Assembly (NCBI GenBank): GCA_032718475.1
Contig: JAUCBJ010004732.1
Coordinates: 1 to 21,871, forward strand
Reading direction: 5' to 3'
Length of the DNA: 21,871 nt
Source: Nemertoderma westbladi
Taxonomy: Eukaryota; Xenacoelomorpha; Nemertodermatida; Nemertodermatidae
Under the pieces are notes generated by a model. That model saw only the letters and a list, made by a program, of their open reading frames with translations. It searched no databases and was not told the DNA's origin. A program made the translations under genes and the position numbers. Positions within the stretch are counted from its first letter, which is position 1. Each line of letters opens with the position of its first letter. Positions 7,614-17,385 of this stretch are shown here, in pieces.

Positions 7614-7967
7614 CTATAGCAAGTTCGTTGAGGAGGGCTCGGCACTTAACCCTGAAACGCGGCGCGTCGGATCTTTGGGTAACCTTTCGTAGGTAGAAGT
7701 ATCATTGACAAGGCATTGGATCTCATAATTTTTATCCATTGTGTCTAGGACCAGTATGTTGCCCGTCTTGTCACCCTTTAAAAACAATATTCCCTTTAGT
7801 CTTCTCAAGGATCTGAGGGAAGAGAGCTGTTCACGGTCCAAGTTGGGGGGGTTTTTCCGGTTCAAACACCTAATATTGACAGCATCAATTTTGTCATGCA
7901 GTTCCTTGATAATTACTTCCATGCTAGGGTTATCTGTACGGGAGGCTATATAACGGGCGTGACGATG
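7614..7967 (-). pseudogene. Penelope-like RT, N-terminal region
   Basis: The frame carries LSSLRSLRRLKGILFLKGDK followed by TGNILVLD, a Tyr, and DTSTYERLPKDPT. This matches the region ahead of the RT fingers in Penelope-like elements, where a Leu-rich helix leads to a xxxADKGxxxVVLDxxxY box and TYxxLxxDPT. Lys replaces the usual Ala-Asp at the box (LKGDKTGN). It lies in the order expected with the core RT fragment downstream on the same strand. The two are separated by a stop and frame changes at 7527-7614. Translation may begin before the Met at 7922, since the frame is open to about 7967. Confidence 0.65.
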
Positions 7968-7969
7968 GA

Positions 7970-8330
7970 AGGGAGATCTGGGGGGTCAGGTGGGGCGGGG
8001 GGGGGGGGGTTGTCCGGTCGCTGTGTAGTATGGGGAGGGGTGTTTAGTGTTACTTGTGGGATTGTGGGTAGGACTGTAGTTGCAGTGGAGGGTGGATGGT
8101 AATGGGATGAGGTTTTCGATTGTGTGCGGGATAAAGGGGTGTCAGTAAGTTGGTATGGGTGTTGGTTGGGTTTGGGGTAGTGGGGTGGTGTCAGTTGTGG
8201 GGTGTTGGTCTGGGTGTTTGTTCAGATTGTGAGTGTATAATATTAGGTGTTGTCGCTGTGGTGTTGGGTTATGTTGTGTTAGCTGTGGGTGGCACTCCTT
8301 GATTGTGCCGGGGGGTATGTATGTATGGGG
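7970..8330. repeat. G/T-rich low-complexity tract
   Basis: Strong strand asymmetry: the plus strand is G/T-rich (including about 14 G near 7997-8009) and the minus strand C/A-rich. On the minus strand it encodes the Pro/Thr/His/Gln-rich tail of the preceding open frame. The homopolymer is a likely site of frameshift between the upstream open frame and the RT. Confidence 0.7.
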
Positions 8331-9320
8331 CGGGGGTGAGGGGGTTTTTCTTAAGAGGGCTGGGGAGGTACAAGCATGCTGCAGTTGTGGGAATAGGGTG
8401 CATCTAGTGGATTTCGGTGGTTGGTGCCGTGTATTGCTATTGTTGCGTGGGATGACTGGGGGTGCGGGTGGTTGGCGTTTGGGGCGGGATGTGGTTTGCT
8501 TGTAACGAGGTTGATTTTCTTCGCGAGAAAAGTTGCGACTTTGGTACTGGAGTTTCGATGCTGCGGTGGAAATATCGACTTTCGCTTCAATGCAATCGGA
8601 GGACATGAGTCCACACTGCAGGATGAAATTAAACCCTAGTCCGAGTACATCCAGTTGGCCTCGTTCCAGGTTCATGCTTGATAGGTTAATCACCGGCACC
8701 TGGAGCTGGGGGAATGGATTGGTGGATTGGACATGGGAGGGGTCAAGCTCTATGGTGTGGTGGCTACCGTGGTCTGCTTGGGTATTATCGTTAAGAGCCA
8801 CGAAGCCGCAATCATAACTGTGTCTGTATTCGAGATGGGCGCACGTGATCGATTTCTCCCTTTCCTCGATGACGGGAATCCAGAAGTTGAGGTAGTCGAT
8901 TTCAAGGAAGTTCCTGTCACGGTTTGCGTTACGTTCGAGCTGATAATAGCAATCGTAAAATTCCCGTTTAAGTTCCCATAGTCTGGCATATCTTTTCCTA
9001 ATCTCGGTAGAGAAAATGCGTTTCAGGATGCCGCTGTAAAGGTTCCGGTAAAATTTCAGTATTTGGCTAATGCATGGGACAATAAATTGAGGTGGAAAGT
9101 TCGATGCTTTGGCTGACTTAAAGTAAGTTATCTGGTCCGTCCGTGTTCTGTGCAGTTTTAGTTTTAAGGTTTTAATGACGTCGTTGGATGCCCTTAAACT
9201 AATTAAAAACTTATACAAAAGCAATTTAATTAAAATAAAATAAAATCTGCTTAGAGACCGGTAAATCAAGTACGTAGAAATGTATAAATGTACGCAGAGG
9301 GAAAGGGCAGCGTACAACAA
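8142..9320 (-). pseudogene. Penelope-like element upstream ORF, 392 codons
   Basis: This is the longest open frame in the window. It has three parts: a hydrophobic start (about 1-45, LYISTYLIYRSLSRFYFILI type) that may be fortuitous; a basic, aromatic, helix-prone middle (about 45-150, with KLKLHRTRTDQITYFKSAKA and IRKRYARLWELKREFYDCYY); and a Pro/Thr/Gln/His-rich low-complexity tail (about 270-392). The middle resembles the region N-terminal to the RT in Penelope-like elements, and the frame lies directly ahead of the RT pieces on the same strand. No catalytic motif is visible. It probably belonged to one long polyprotein now split at the G/C-rich tract. A separate structural ORF is the alternative. 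Confidence 0.45.
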
Positions 9321-9663
9321 TCAGACAATACATACGGCAGTGCAGTGGGGTTATGTCCTGTCCTGGTGTCTATAGTCTATATACAGTAATATTACAAATA
9401 TGGTTCATTGGTATGTGGTATCAGTATATATGTGGTTCAGTGGTATCAACAATAGTGATATAGAATGCAAGAATAGGAATCAGGTACGGTACCTGAATAC
9501 AAGAATAGGAATCAGGTAGAGTACCTAACTGTGTCGTAAAAAGTGCAACTGTCTGCCCAGTCAGCCAGCTGCAGAGCTGACTGTCCTTAAAGGCTGAAAC
9601 GATGGTAGAGAACCTAGCGATGATAGTGAATTCCACCTTGGGAGACCAACATTATCACATCGG
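9321..9663. other. Non-coding stretch with short internal repeats
   Basis: Contains short direct repeats: GGTATCAGTATATATGTGGTT-like words near 9360-9445, and ATACAAGAATAGGAATCAGGTA (about 9497-9518, with an earlier near-copy ATGCAAGAATAGGAATCAGGTA at about 9463-9484). No gene is supported. Confidence 0.5.
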
Positions 9664-9951
9664 TTTGCTGGAAGTACAGAAATAATTCAGAAACTGATAG
9701 CTTCCTGCCAGCATTCCGTTACTTTTCAGGGATTATAACCTGATAACTGCATATTGACATTTGCTGGAAGTACAGAAGTAATTCAGAAACTGATAGCTTC
9801 CTGCCAGCCTTCCAGTACTTCTCAGGGATTATAACCTGATAACTGCATATTGACATTTGCTGGAAGTACAGAAGTAATTCAGAAACTGATAGCTTCCTGC
9901 CAGCCTTCCAGTACTTCTCAGGGATTATAACCTGATAACTGCATATCGACG
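9664..9951. repeat. 96-bp tandem repeat, 3 copies
   Basis: Units start at TTTGCTGGAAGTACAG, at 9664, 9760 and 9856. Copies 2 and 3 look identical; copy 1 has several substitutions. Each unit contains an inverted pair, CTGGAAGTACAGAAGTAATTC versus GCCTTCCAGTACTTCTCAGG, so it can fold. Because 96 is divisible by three, a repetitive 95-codon open frame runs through on the minus strand. That is most simply an artefact of the period. Confidence 0.9.
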
Positions 9952-9959
9952 TAGATTGG

Positions 9960-10385
9960 TTGACTTGTAGGTTAATGCTGTAAAGCCCATCCCCTGTCCT
10001 TATCACTGTATCAAGGTATCAGTGTATCATGTTGCATGTAGGCCTATAGTAGGGTATTTAGAAGTAGAAGAACACCTACATCATACAGCTGTACAGGTAG
10101 ACTTTACCTGTTTCTGTGCCTTTACTGCATGAATTACCAATGCAGCCTATTGCAGTATGGTATCAGTACAAATTTTTATAGGCTGAGGCTACTATTTCTT
10201 TGTTTATAGTAATTTAATTAGGTGAAATTAATTATTGCAGTACTGTATTGCTGTTAGCTAATAATGTAATAGGGCCCTAGTCAGATAGTGGATAGGCCTA
10301 GTCCATAGTCTAGTGAGTAGGCGTAGGCCTATTGATATGACTAAGAAGTGATGTTACACTAGCAACTACTCTGGAAATACAGTGC
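9960..10385. other. Non-coding stretch, nothing recognised
   Basis: AT-rich sequence with TAGGCCTA words (near 10040, 10296 and 10325) and no supported gene. Confidence 0.5.
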
Positions 10386-10499
10386 AGACAGTTAAACTGC
10401 CACCTGTTGGGGCACCAGAACTTGATCAGTGGATTGCTGCATTGCCACGTAGGAAGGAGACTGATGGCTCTGCGTATATCTATAATGCTATAGCAGTCA
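10386..10499 (+). pseudogene. Possible THAP-like N-terminal piece of P-like element
   Basis: A short frame reads VKLPPVGAPELDQWIAALPR and stops at TGA (10501-10503). The L-P...L..WI.A..R pattern resembles the middle of a THAP zinc finger, which would be expected upstream of the P-element-like transposase found further right on the same strand. The zinc ligands are not visible, so this is weak. The open frames at 10501-10695 and 10874-11203 lie between but show no recognisable domain. Confidence 0.2.
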
Positions 10500-11385
10500 T
10501 ATGAATCACCCACTGACCTGGATTTCCAGACTCTGTACCGCATTCCACTGCCATAGGGTCCTGATGTCTTGCATTCCTGCACCCCCTCCAGCGTTACGAG
10601 TAAGGTTGCCGATTGAAAACCGGCAGATTTCTTACCTCAATGAGAAAGACCTTATTGGTAGTTATGGTAAACTCGTTGTTGGTATCGATTTGTGAGTGGT
10701 TATTGATATTCATGGAGTTGGTAAAAATGGATCAATGGACGATTTTATGAAGAGGTAACCACTGAATATGGTTCTTTTTATATTTGAAAACGAGAAATAT
10801 TTAGGATGGGTTAATTTAAGTCAGAGAGAACTCTTGTGCACTGACATCTACGTTTCAGCACAGAGTTCTACAGATGAGAAACACTCTCTGCCTGCGTTAC
10901 TGTCTCGGTTGTAATAACCAACTCTTCTGTTGGTCGCAACTGACAGAAGTTGTTGCTGTGATTCACCATTCTCTGGATTCAACTACTAATAATGGTAATT
11001 TAGAGAGAAGTCCAACTCATTCAGAAAGTGGTGACTCTGGAATTGAATCCAGTTCCTCAAAATATCAGAGCCAATTGGATTTCCTGTCCCTTCAGCTGGA
11101 ACATCATTGCTCTAAAACGTACTCCAAGTCTGACTACTGGGTGGCGATACAGGGATTGGTTATGCTGCAGTTCAACCAAGTGGGCCATGTCAATGTTATC
11201 TAACATGATGCGCGTTCTTAGTGGTGGTCCATTCAATCCATTCAATTCCATTCAATGGTCTATTCAATGGGGCGGATTTGTAGTTGTTGTAATTACCAAC
11301 AACCTTCGTGCGAACAGGAGCTGTTTCAGTTTATTTCCAGGCTACACGGATGACAAACTGTGAGTTGTCCCACATCCATTAGACC

Positions 11386-12430
11386 ACACAAAGCCGCTTT
11401 ATTTACTTCCTGCTGCAGTTCACGTATTGAAGTGTTTTCCGAAATAATTGGGTAAGTTGGAATAAGGGGTAGACATATCTTATTTTCTAATATATAGGAT
11501 AGTTTATTGGTGCAATAATGATTATGGTTTATTTGTAATTATTACTGCAATATATTAATAGATTAAAAATTTAAACTTGCAGATAACTGAGAAGTTATAG
11601 TTGCTCCAGATTGGGGGTGCCATTGGTCGTTGGCAAGATGTTGTTGATCTGTACAAGACAGATAGGTATTCAATATTGGGGTTGATGTCGCTTACTAAGT
11701 CTGCAGTAAGTCCTGATTCATTGCAATTGCAGAATGTGAAGCATGTAACCCACGTCTTTGATGATCAGATCGCATCGCATTCAGTGCATCGATCTGCATT
11801 GCATCTCTGTGGCTGCAACCAGACAGCTGAAGTTATTGAAACCATTCTCAACTGGTGGAAACTCATTAATGTAAAGTCAATAACAAAATCAGATCACTTC
11901 AATGATAAGTTTCGAAACGCGATTACATCAACTGATTGTTACGCAATCCAAGAGTTAACTGAACTCAGAAAATAATTCCACTTATTGCCCCACACGAACA
12001 GCAAAAATCGAGAATGTTGCGCATTGTATCGTTCAAGTTTAGGTCTTTGTGATCTTGCGAGCTATTTAATAAGTAACGGTTTCAGTTATGTTCTGACAGC
12101 TGAGGGGGAACAAGATATTCTCGAGGGAGAGTTCGGCTGTTTCCGTGCTATGGCTGTCACCATTGTACAATTACAGCTAAGGAGGTTGCAGTGCTTTCAG
12201 GTTGCGTGGTCTACTCACCTTATATAAGATGGGAGAGCTACCAACTACCCTCACATTACCTGAGCACCCGAAGAAGTGCACAGGGTGTCAGTAACCACTA
12301 TCAGAGGAAGCAATCGACGACCTTATTGACTTTGAGGTGTCTGAGGAGGCCAGACAGTCTGCTGGATATGTTGCAGGTTTCATTGTCTGGGTTAATCCCA
12401 AACTGGATAATGGTGGCAAAACCAACAAAC
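11386..12430 (+). pseudogene. P-element-like (THAP9-like) transposase, decayed
   Basis: Pieces appear in family order. First is AVHVLKC next to RNNW (11418-11451, one frameshift), like the H.LKN.RNN box of P-type transposases. After a 131-bp intron comes RWQDVVDLYKTD and SPDSLQLQNVKHVTHVFDDQ, then QTAEVIETILNWWKLIN (11632-11870), like the region that follows the GTP-binding insertion. A TAA at 11973 interrupts the frame, then FSYVLTAEGEQDILEGEFG (about 12085-12140) matches the YxLT...QD.LE.FFG box near the C-terminal catalytic acid. After further shifts, ARQSAGYVAGFIV (about 12351-12390) matches the usual C-terminal segment. At least two stops and three frameshifts make it inactive. P elements transpose as DNA via an RNase H-like nuclease domain. 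Confidence 0.6.
11452..11582 (+). other. Probable spliceosomal intron in P-like transposase
   Basis: GTAAGT donor at 11452, with an AT-rich interior and a TTTAAACTTGCAG acceptor ending at 11582. Joining exon ends 11451 and 11583 keeps the frame from RNNW into the downstream ITEKL...LLQIGG reading, apart from one TAG. P-type transposase genes commonly contain introns. The intron itself contains stops in all frames. Confidence 0.6.
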
Positions 12431-12463
12431 TTAATAACCAATTTATTCAGAGTTTCTCGTCTA

Positions 12464-12555
12464 CTTGGCTTGTCAATCAACAAACGGCTGGGCTGGGACT
12501 GCCAATGCCTTCTTGGCCTGTTAATCAACAAACGGCTGGGATGGGCTGGGCTTCC
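12464..12555 (+). repeat. 48-bp tandem duplication
   Basis: CTTGGCTTGTCAATCAACAA at 12464 and CTTGGCCTGTTAATCAACAA at 12512 start two units 48 bp apart that share AACGGCTGGG. A third partial word, TTGGCTTGTCAATCAACT, occurs near 12648. The period is 16 codons, so the open frames across it repeat VNQQTAG. Confidence 0.75.
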
Positions 12556-12770
12556 CCTTAGAAGGTTAATCTAATTAGATGGCTGGTGGTAATACATTGA
12601 CACCTAAACATTAATCATACAGCTGCAGTATATAGAAGGCATCTAATTGGCTTGTCAATCAACTGACTGAAGGTGAGCATCAATTTGGTTATATAATCTG
12701 TGGCATGGTTGGTCTATCAGTGTCACCCAACAGCATTCCATACATACTATAATACTAATATAGACCTCAT

Positions 12771-12966
12771 ATTATGTAACATCCCTTTGGGTTATGGAAT
12801 ATAGGGGGGTTTTGTCCAGTGTTTAGAAACATTAAATATGCATTGAATGGGCCTGTTACTGAATTGTTATTATGTAAAATCTCTTTGGGCTACGGAATAT
12901 AGGGGGGTTTTGTCCAATGTTTAGAAACATTAAATATACATTGAATGGGCCTGTTACTGAATTGTA
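12771..12966 (+). repeat. 98-bp tandem repeat, 2 copies
   Basis: ATTATGTAA starts units at 12771 and 12869. The two 98-bp copies differ at only a few positions and both contain CGGAATATAGGGGGG-like sequence followed by TTTTGTCC. Confidence 0.88.
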
Positions 12967-13076
12967 AGAAACATGAATGACAACCAAGAGTAAATTGGGG
13001 GGTTTTGTCCATTTTCCAAATAAGTAGGGGGTTTAGACCAGGGGGGGGGGGGGGTTGTCCAGGGGGGGTTTTGTCC
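12804..13076 (+). repeat. Recurrent G(n)TTTTGTCC motif, 5 copies
   Basis: G-runs followed by TTTTGTCC (or TTGTCC) occur at 12804-12817, 12902-12915, 12997-13010, 13041-13060 and 13062-13076, with a degenerate GGGGGTTTAGACC between. The reverse complement, GGACAAAAC plus C-run, matches the motif pair at the window start. The G-runs, including 14 G at 13041-13054, could form G-quadruplexes. Confidence 0.8.
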
Positions 13077-13079
13077 GCC

Positions 13080-14110
13080 TTCCCTTAGTAACATACAACC
13101 ATCAGACCATACAGTTCATTCTTACAATAGGTACCATACCACTGTCTGTAGCTGTACCCGTACTCTGTACAGTCCTGTCAGGTCACTGCAGTGCAAGGTA
13201 CTGTCAGTGTCAGTCTGTATGTACTCTGTAGGCCTACTGTATGTACTCTGTCTGTTTGAGGCCTTCCATAATTGTCAGATTGTTACACCAACAAATCGGC
13301 ACTGGTTTTTATTGGACTATATAACTCACTCATTTTTACATCAACATCATGGTTGACATTATTTTAGTGGTTCTTCATCATTCAATCTGTCAGTTCACAT
13401 CAAATATCAGATTAAATTTGATCTTTATAGATTAAAGAAGACTAGGCCTAAATCCATTCATTTTCAATTTTACAATTTTCTACATCTACAATCTAGGGTC
13501 GCTGACCGACTTTTAAAGGTAAATTAGGGGCAATTTTACCATTTAAACAACAACAATTTAGAGAAATTTACAGATTCGGTTCAGTTTGTTACCAGTTCGG
13601 TTTTTCAATTATCCAGTTCAGTTTGGTCCAAAATCAAGGTTCGATTGAACGCTAGTGTGACCATAATAAATTCTTTCCAAACCGGAACATGTCAAATATG
13701 CAGGCATGCGAAGCAAGCAAAAATATTGTGAGTGAAGCTAGCAAAATACCACGTACGAAGCGTGTGAAATTTTTTGTGTGTTTTTAAGGTGTTTTTTTAA
13801 ATAGAGTAACTCTAACCATATCATAATCCTTAACAATCCATCACACAGTCCCAGTCAAAACGGGATTCATGGTCACCTTATCTATGAGGATGGTTAGGCT
13901 TATGAATATGTGAGACTTAGTTGGACACAGTGACAGTGATAGTGATTGATGATGTCTGATCATTGTAGAAGAATAAGAACAATGTATAAGTAACAATGTG
14001 GAAATAAGAACCCCAATGTATTTGAATTAAACAAACATTAATTATTATAATTATTATTAATTATTATTAAACTATTCCAACTTTAAACAATGTTTTTGAT
14101 GTTTTAAACA
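13080..14110. other. Non-coding stretch, nothing gene-like
   Basis: AT-rich with AAT/ATT-rich patches (about 14030-14075), CTGTATGTACTCTGTAGGCC-type words (13215-13250), and no open frame worth reporting. Confidence 0.55.
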
Positions 14111-14212
14111 ATGTTTTCGACTAAATGGACTCACTCTAGACTAGGCAGTAGCCATACTATACTACTGAGACTGACTATGATACTACTTTTTTATGAGGGA
14201 AATCTTAATAGA

Positions 14213-14482
14213 ATAATGAACGATGTCGCCAAAGAAATAATTTTCCACTTCATTTCAAATCAAATTAATATTAAATTAAACAACACATTGTTGTACCGTT
14301 AATCCAGTATTAGAATAGGCAGTTGTTTTTACTTACCCTGAAGATGGCTCTATTTTGAGTTGAAACGTTGGTTTATGTCTGTATGTCTTATTATGTATTA
14401 TGTATTTGTTATTGTTTAATTTAATATTAATTTGATTTGAAATGAAGTGGAAAATTATTTCTTTGGCGATATCGTTCATTAT
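14213..14482. repeat. Hairpin with 71-bp arms, 128-bp loop
   Basis: The left arm (14213-14283) and right arm (14412-14482) are reverse complements with one visible mismatch (GATGTCG versus GATATCG). Both read as the same short phrase in opposite directions (MND.AKEIIFHFISNQINIK), which explains the small open frames at 14111-14302 (+) and 14333-14563 (-). The loop contains the hammerhead-like fold at 14331-14386. It may be a foldback element or an inverted pair of one retroelement's 3' ends. Confidence 0.85.
14331..14386 (+). ncRNA. Hammerhead ribozyme-like fold (type I)
   Basis: All hammerhead parts are in order. Core box CTGAAGA (14338-14344, allowed CUGANGA). Stem II GGCTC/GAGTT (14346-14350 with 14357-14361) with a TATTTT loop. 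GAA (14362-14364). Stem III ACGT/ATGT (14365-14368 with 14375-14378, one wobble) with a 6-nt loop. GUC cleavage triplet ending at C14379. Stem I can form between ACTTAC (14331-14336) and GTATGT (14381-14386), five of six pairs. Weak points are a U-U at the first stem II position and an unpaired first stem I position. Such motifs are known in Penelope-like elements and retrozymes. No protein-coding PLE part adjoins it directly. Confidence 0.45.
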
Positions 14483-14620
14483 GATACTACTAACAAATTT
14501 AAAGACTGAGATAGGACTTAACAGTATGTGGCTGGCTCCATGACGTTTGTTTGATATCCGCATTCATTTCTTTCTAAATGGAGATCTATAATATAGTTTT
14601 TAAGTTAAGTTAAATTATGA

Positions 14621-14737
14621 ACGTTTCTAATAGAAAATGTATAGCCAGAAAACATTATAATATGATACCGTTGTTTGATAATGATATGATTGTTTCTAAA
14701 TGAAAAATGTATCGCCAGAGAATGTCATAATATTATT
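14621..14737 (+). repeat. Diverged ~70-bp direct duplication
   Basis: GTTTCTAATAGAAAATGTAT (14623 on) and GTTTCTAAATGAAAAATGTA (14692 on) both lead into a GCCAGA..A..TCATAATAT-like segment, about 70 bp apart with scattered differences. Confidence 0.6.
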
Positions 14738-14739
14738 TA

Positions 14740-15170
14740 TTGCTTGAGTTTCTTGTTCTTTGGTTTACTCACAGTTCTCTCAACACGACTTGGAAGTTTA
14801 TGCTGCCCTGGCTTCCTAGCAACACCTTTAACACTTTTTGAGCAACACCTATTTTTTAAACTATTTGTTTATATACCATGATTCTCCATGACTTTTATTT
14901 TGACTCGTCATTTTGTCATGACTTTTATCATGACTTTTGGCTAATGGTTCGAATGCAGAAAAAAAAATGTGTACAAATTTTATACAAAATTTTTAAATCA
15001 TTGATTGTCTTTAACAGCCACATGCGTCAATTGATGCAATTTCGGTTTTTCCTATTTTCCTAAGTTCAGAAAGAAATATAATTTGATGAGAGAAAACATG
15101 ACAATTATTAGTTAGAGTTATTTAGACAATTATTTAGACATTCTATTATTTAGACAATTATTAATTCATA
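14740..15170. other. Non-coding flank of the piggyBac remnant
   Basis: Phe/Leu-rich chance open frames only. ATTATTTAGACA is repeated three times near 15108-15160 and CATGACTTTTAT words near 14888-14935. I could not identify piggyBac terminal inverted repeats or TTAA target duplications with certainty. Confidence 0.5.
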
Positions 15171-16731
15171 TTACTGAATGCACTTATTGCACACAAGTGC
15201 TAGGCACTTGCCACACATTGGTAGATTACACTTTGCACACTTGGAAACAGTTTTGTTGCGTTGGCAGTTGCTCCTGATTACACAGGTTACTTGCTTCCTT
15301 GCGGCCAAAGGCAAAGGGGAAGCAACAGCTGGCTCATATGCGGGCTCATCAATCTGGCCAGTAACATCTTTCCGTTGTTCAGATGACAGTTCCATTTGAA
15401 ATCGACGACGACTCATTTGGCTACCTGTCTTCTTCCGATACAGAATCCATGCATTTACTCCTGCAATATCAAGGATATTGAAGAATACAGCCAAGGGCCA
15501 TCGTCTGCAGCCTGCCTTTGTTGACATCATCCGAGCCATGGAATTCAGTAAGTCTACTCCAAATTTGTTGTTGTTATAGTACACAATCGTCTCTGGTTTA
15601 CGTTTTCCATCATCCTGCCTCCTTGAGCCATTGTGTTGGGTTGATATGATATGTACTACCTTCTTTGCTTTGGCTTGGTAACAAGTGAGATGAACTTGAC
15701 CAGTTTGGAAAAAAACAGATCGCACAGTCCCGACTAGAGTGATACGTCGGTGCAACAAATTTTCGGCAAGACCTTTGTTGGTAAAAAAAATTGTCTGTTG
15801 TCACATTATAACCCTTACCAAACAAAGGCTCTGTCAGCTTCATAACAACATGGGTTCCAAGACTAGTTTCTCGAGTTTAATTCTTCCCCAGGTAGGGTAA
15901 CATGTTGTAGCAGAATTTGGTTTCTACTTCTGCTAAAATCCAAAACTTTATACCAAACTTATCTGGCTTGTTCGCCATGTATTGAGTAAATTTGCACCTT
16001 GCCTTTGTAGGAAACAATTGTTCATCGATTGTCATGGATACATCTGGAACATAGCTTTTTTGGCTATTCTCAATTAAGCGATTCAGTACCCAAGAGATCA
16101 TACAAAACTTATCAGTTTCTAGATTTGCTCGGCGAGTAGATTTTTTATCAAAACGTAAATACTTCTTGATTTCGTGGAAACGATTACGTGGCATTGTTCT
16201 GGAAAATACTGGACATACCATGCTTTTTGACCACAATAAGTCTAGTGGAAAATTGCGTTGGTTCATGACACCTCTTAGATATAGTAACCCAAAAAAGGAC
16301 TCCAACTCTTCCTCAGACAGCAACCAATCTGGTAAGAATGTTTGTGCGTATTCCTTTGTACAGTCGAGAATGAAACGTATACATCCCTCATCAATCAGCA
16401 GTCTCCATGCATCTGCTGGTGTTTGGATATTACGACAATAATTTGTCACTCCAACCCTTGCGGTAAAAACATTATGTCTCTAATACCGACCAGCAGGTAT
16501 TTGCCCAGCAAATTTCCATTTTGTCCCATCTTTTCCTTCATGAACCAGAGCATCATTATCAACATCTGTCTCAGACTCAATAGATGAATCAGAATTTTCT
16601 TCATTGACTTCACCCGCTTCCGATTCATGGTCGTCGCTTTCATCACCACTTTCATCACTCTGGATGTCCAAAAGACGTACCAAGGCTTCTTCAGCTGTAT
16701 AACGGTGCACCATAGCAATAAACTTATACAA
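15171..16731 (-). pseudogene. piggyBac transposase, broken by stops and frameshift
   Basis: This is a DDE_Tnp_1_7 family DNA transposase, which cuts and pastes at TTAA sites. On the minus strand: an acidic N-terminus (16731-16483, Glu/Asp/Ser-rich), then the catalytic core. The first Asp is in VSMTIDEQLFPTKARCKF, the second in GKGYNVTTDNFF, the third in NNNKFGVDLLNSMARM. It ends in a Cys-rich finger (CAKCNLPMCGKC...CNKC, about 15240-15171) typical of the family. Breaks are a TAG at 16480-16482, a TAA at 15877-15879 (both in the main frame), and a frameshift in an 8-T run (plus-strand A run near 15783-15790). A segment after TLVGTVRS also looks shortened. All three catalytic Asp codons survive, so the copy is fairly young. 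N-terminal start taken at 16731. Confidence 0.9.
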
Positions 16732-16739
16732 TATGGGTA

Positions 16740-17385
16740 TAATATTCAGACTTACCTACTTGGGCTATGTAAATAAAAGTATTGCAGTATTTATGATTAT
16801 ATATTATTATTATTATTGATTGGTAGCATACATCAAGCTTAGGTTATATGTTTGTATACTTACTTAGAATATTTACTACTTTATCCCAAGACCATCAGAC
16901 TCTGTAAGTCAGTACAGCAGTACTGTACATACTACTGTATGTACATACATACTATATGAATATTAGCATATAGCATATAATGTTTAGTAGGCATGCTGTA
17001 GTACATGCAGAGAGGGGGGTGGGACTCTGGCTGAACACACTGCCTGACTTTACCCCTAACAGAAATAATAAGCCAAGTTTATCTATAGTACACTAGACAC
17101 CACTGCCCAGCCAGTCAGTACAGCACAAAAGCAGATTGTCAGGATGTCAAGTTGCTCTAGGCCTATAGGCCTAACTAACTACCAGTATTCCCGAAACACT
17201 GCCCGACGTACTACAGTGAGCCTAACAGGGAATAATAATTATTAAAAAATAGAATAATAAACTAAGTTTATCCATAATATACAGTATTAGACACCACAGC
17301 GCATCAGTCAGTCAGTACAGCTCCACTACTGCACTAAGGCAGACTATCAGGTTGTCAAGAAATACCAGCAGGCCTACACACACAG
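16740..17385. other. Non-coding spacer between piggyBac and MULE remnants
   Basis: No gene is visible. CAGTCAGTACAGC words recur near 16909, 17113 and 17310. GGGAATAATAATTATT, ATAATAAACTAAG and related phrases appear twice (about 17060-17120 and 17228-17345), suggesting a diverged ~190-bp direct duplication. GTATGTACATACATAC forms a small palindrome near 16936-16952. TAGGCCTATAGGCCTA is at 17158-17173. Confidence 0.4.

Noticed and set aside
8233-8981. Several plus-strand open frames with Gly/Val/Trp-rich content
   Set aside because: Shadows of the 392-codon minus-strand frame, caused by G/T-rich composition.
9719-10006. Open frame encoding three repeats of a 32-residue unit on the minus strand
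   Set aside because: The repeat period is 96 bp, a multiple of three, so one stop-free unit gives a long frame automatically. There is no similarity to a known repeat protein and no coding context.
14111-14563. Two open frames on opposite strands sharing the phrase KEIIFHFISNQINIK
   Set aside because: They are the two arms of one inverted repeat read in opposite directions, not a conserved protein family.
14690-15063. Two small plus-strand open frames (14690-14881 and 14878-15063)
   Set aside because: Phe/Leu-rich readings of AT-rich DNA with no domain; judged chance.
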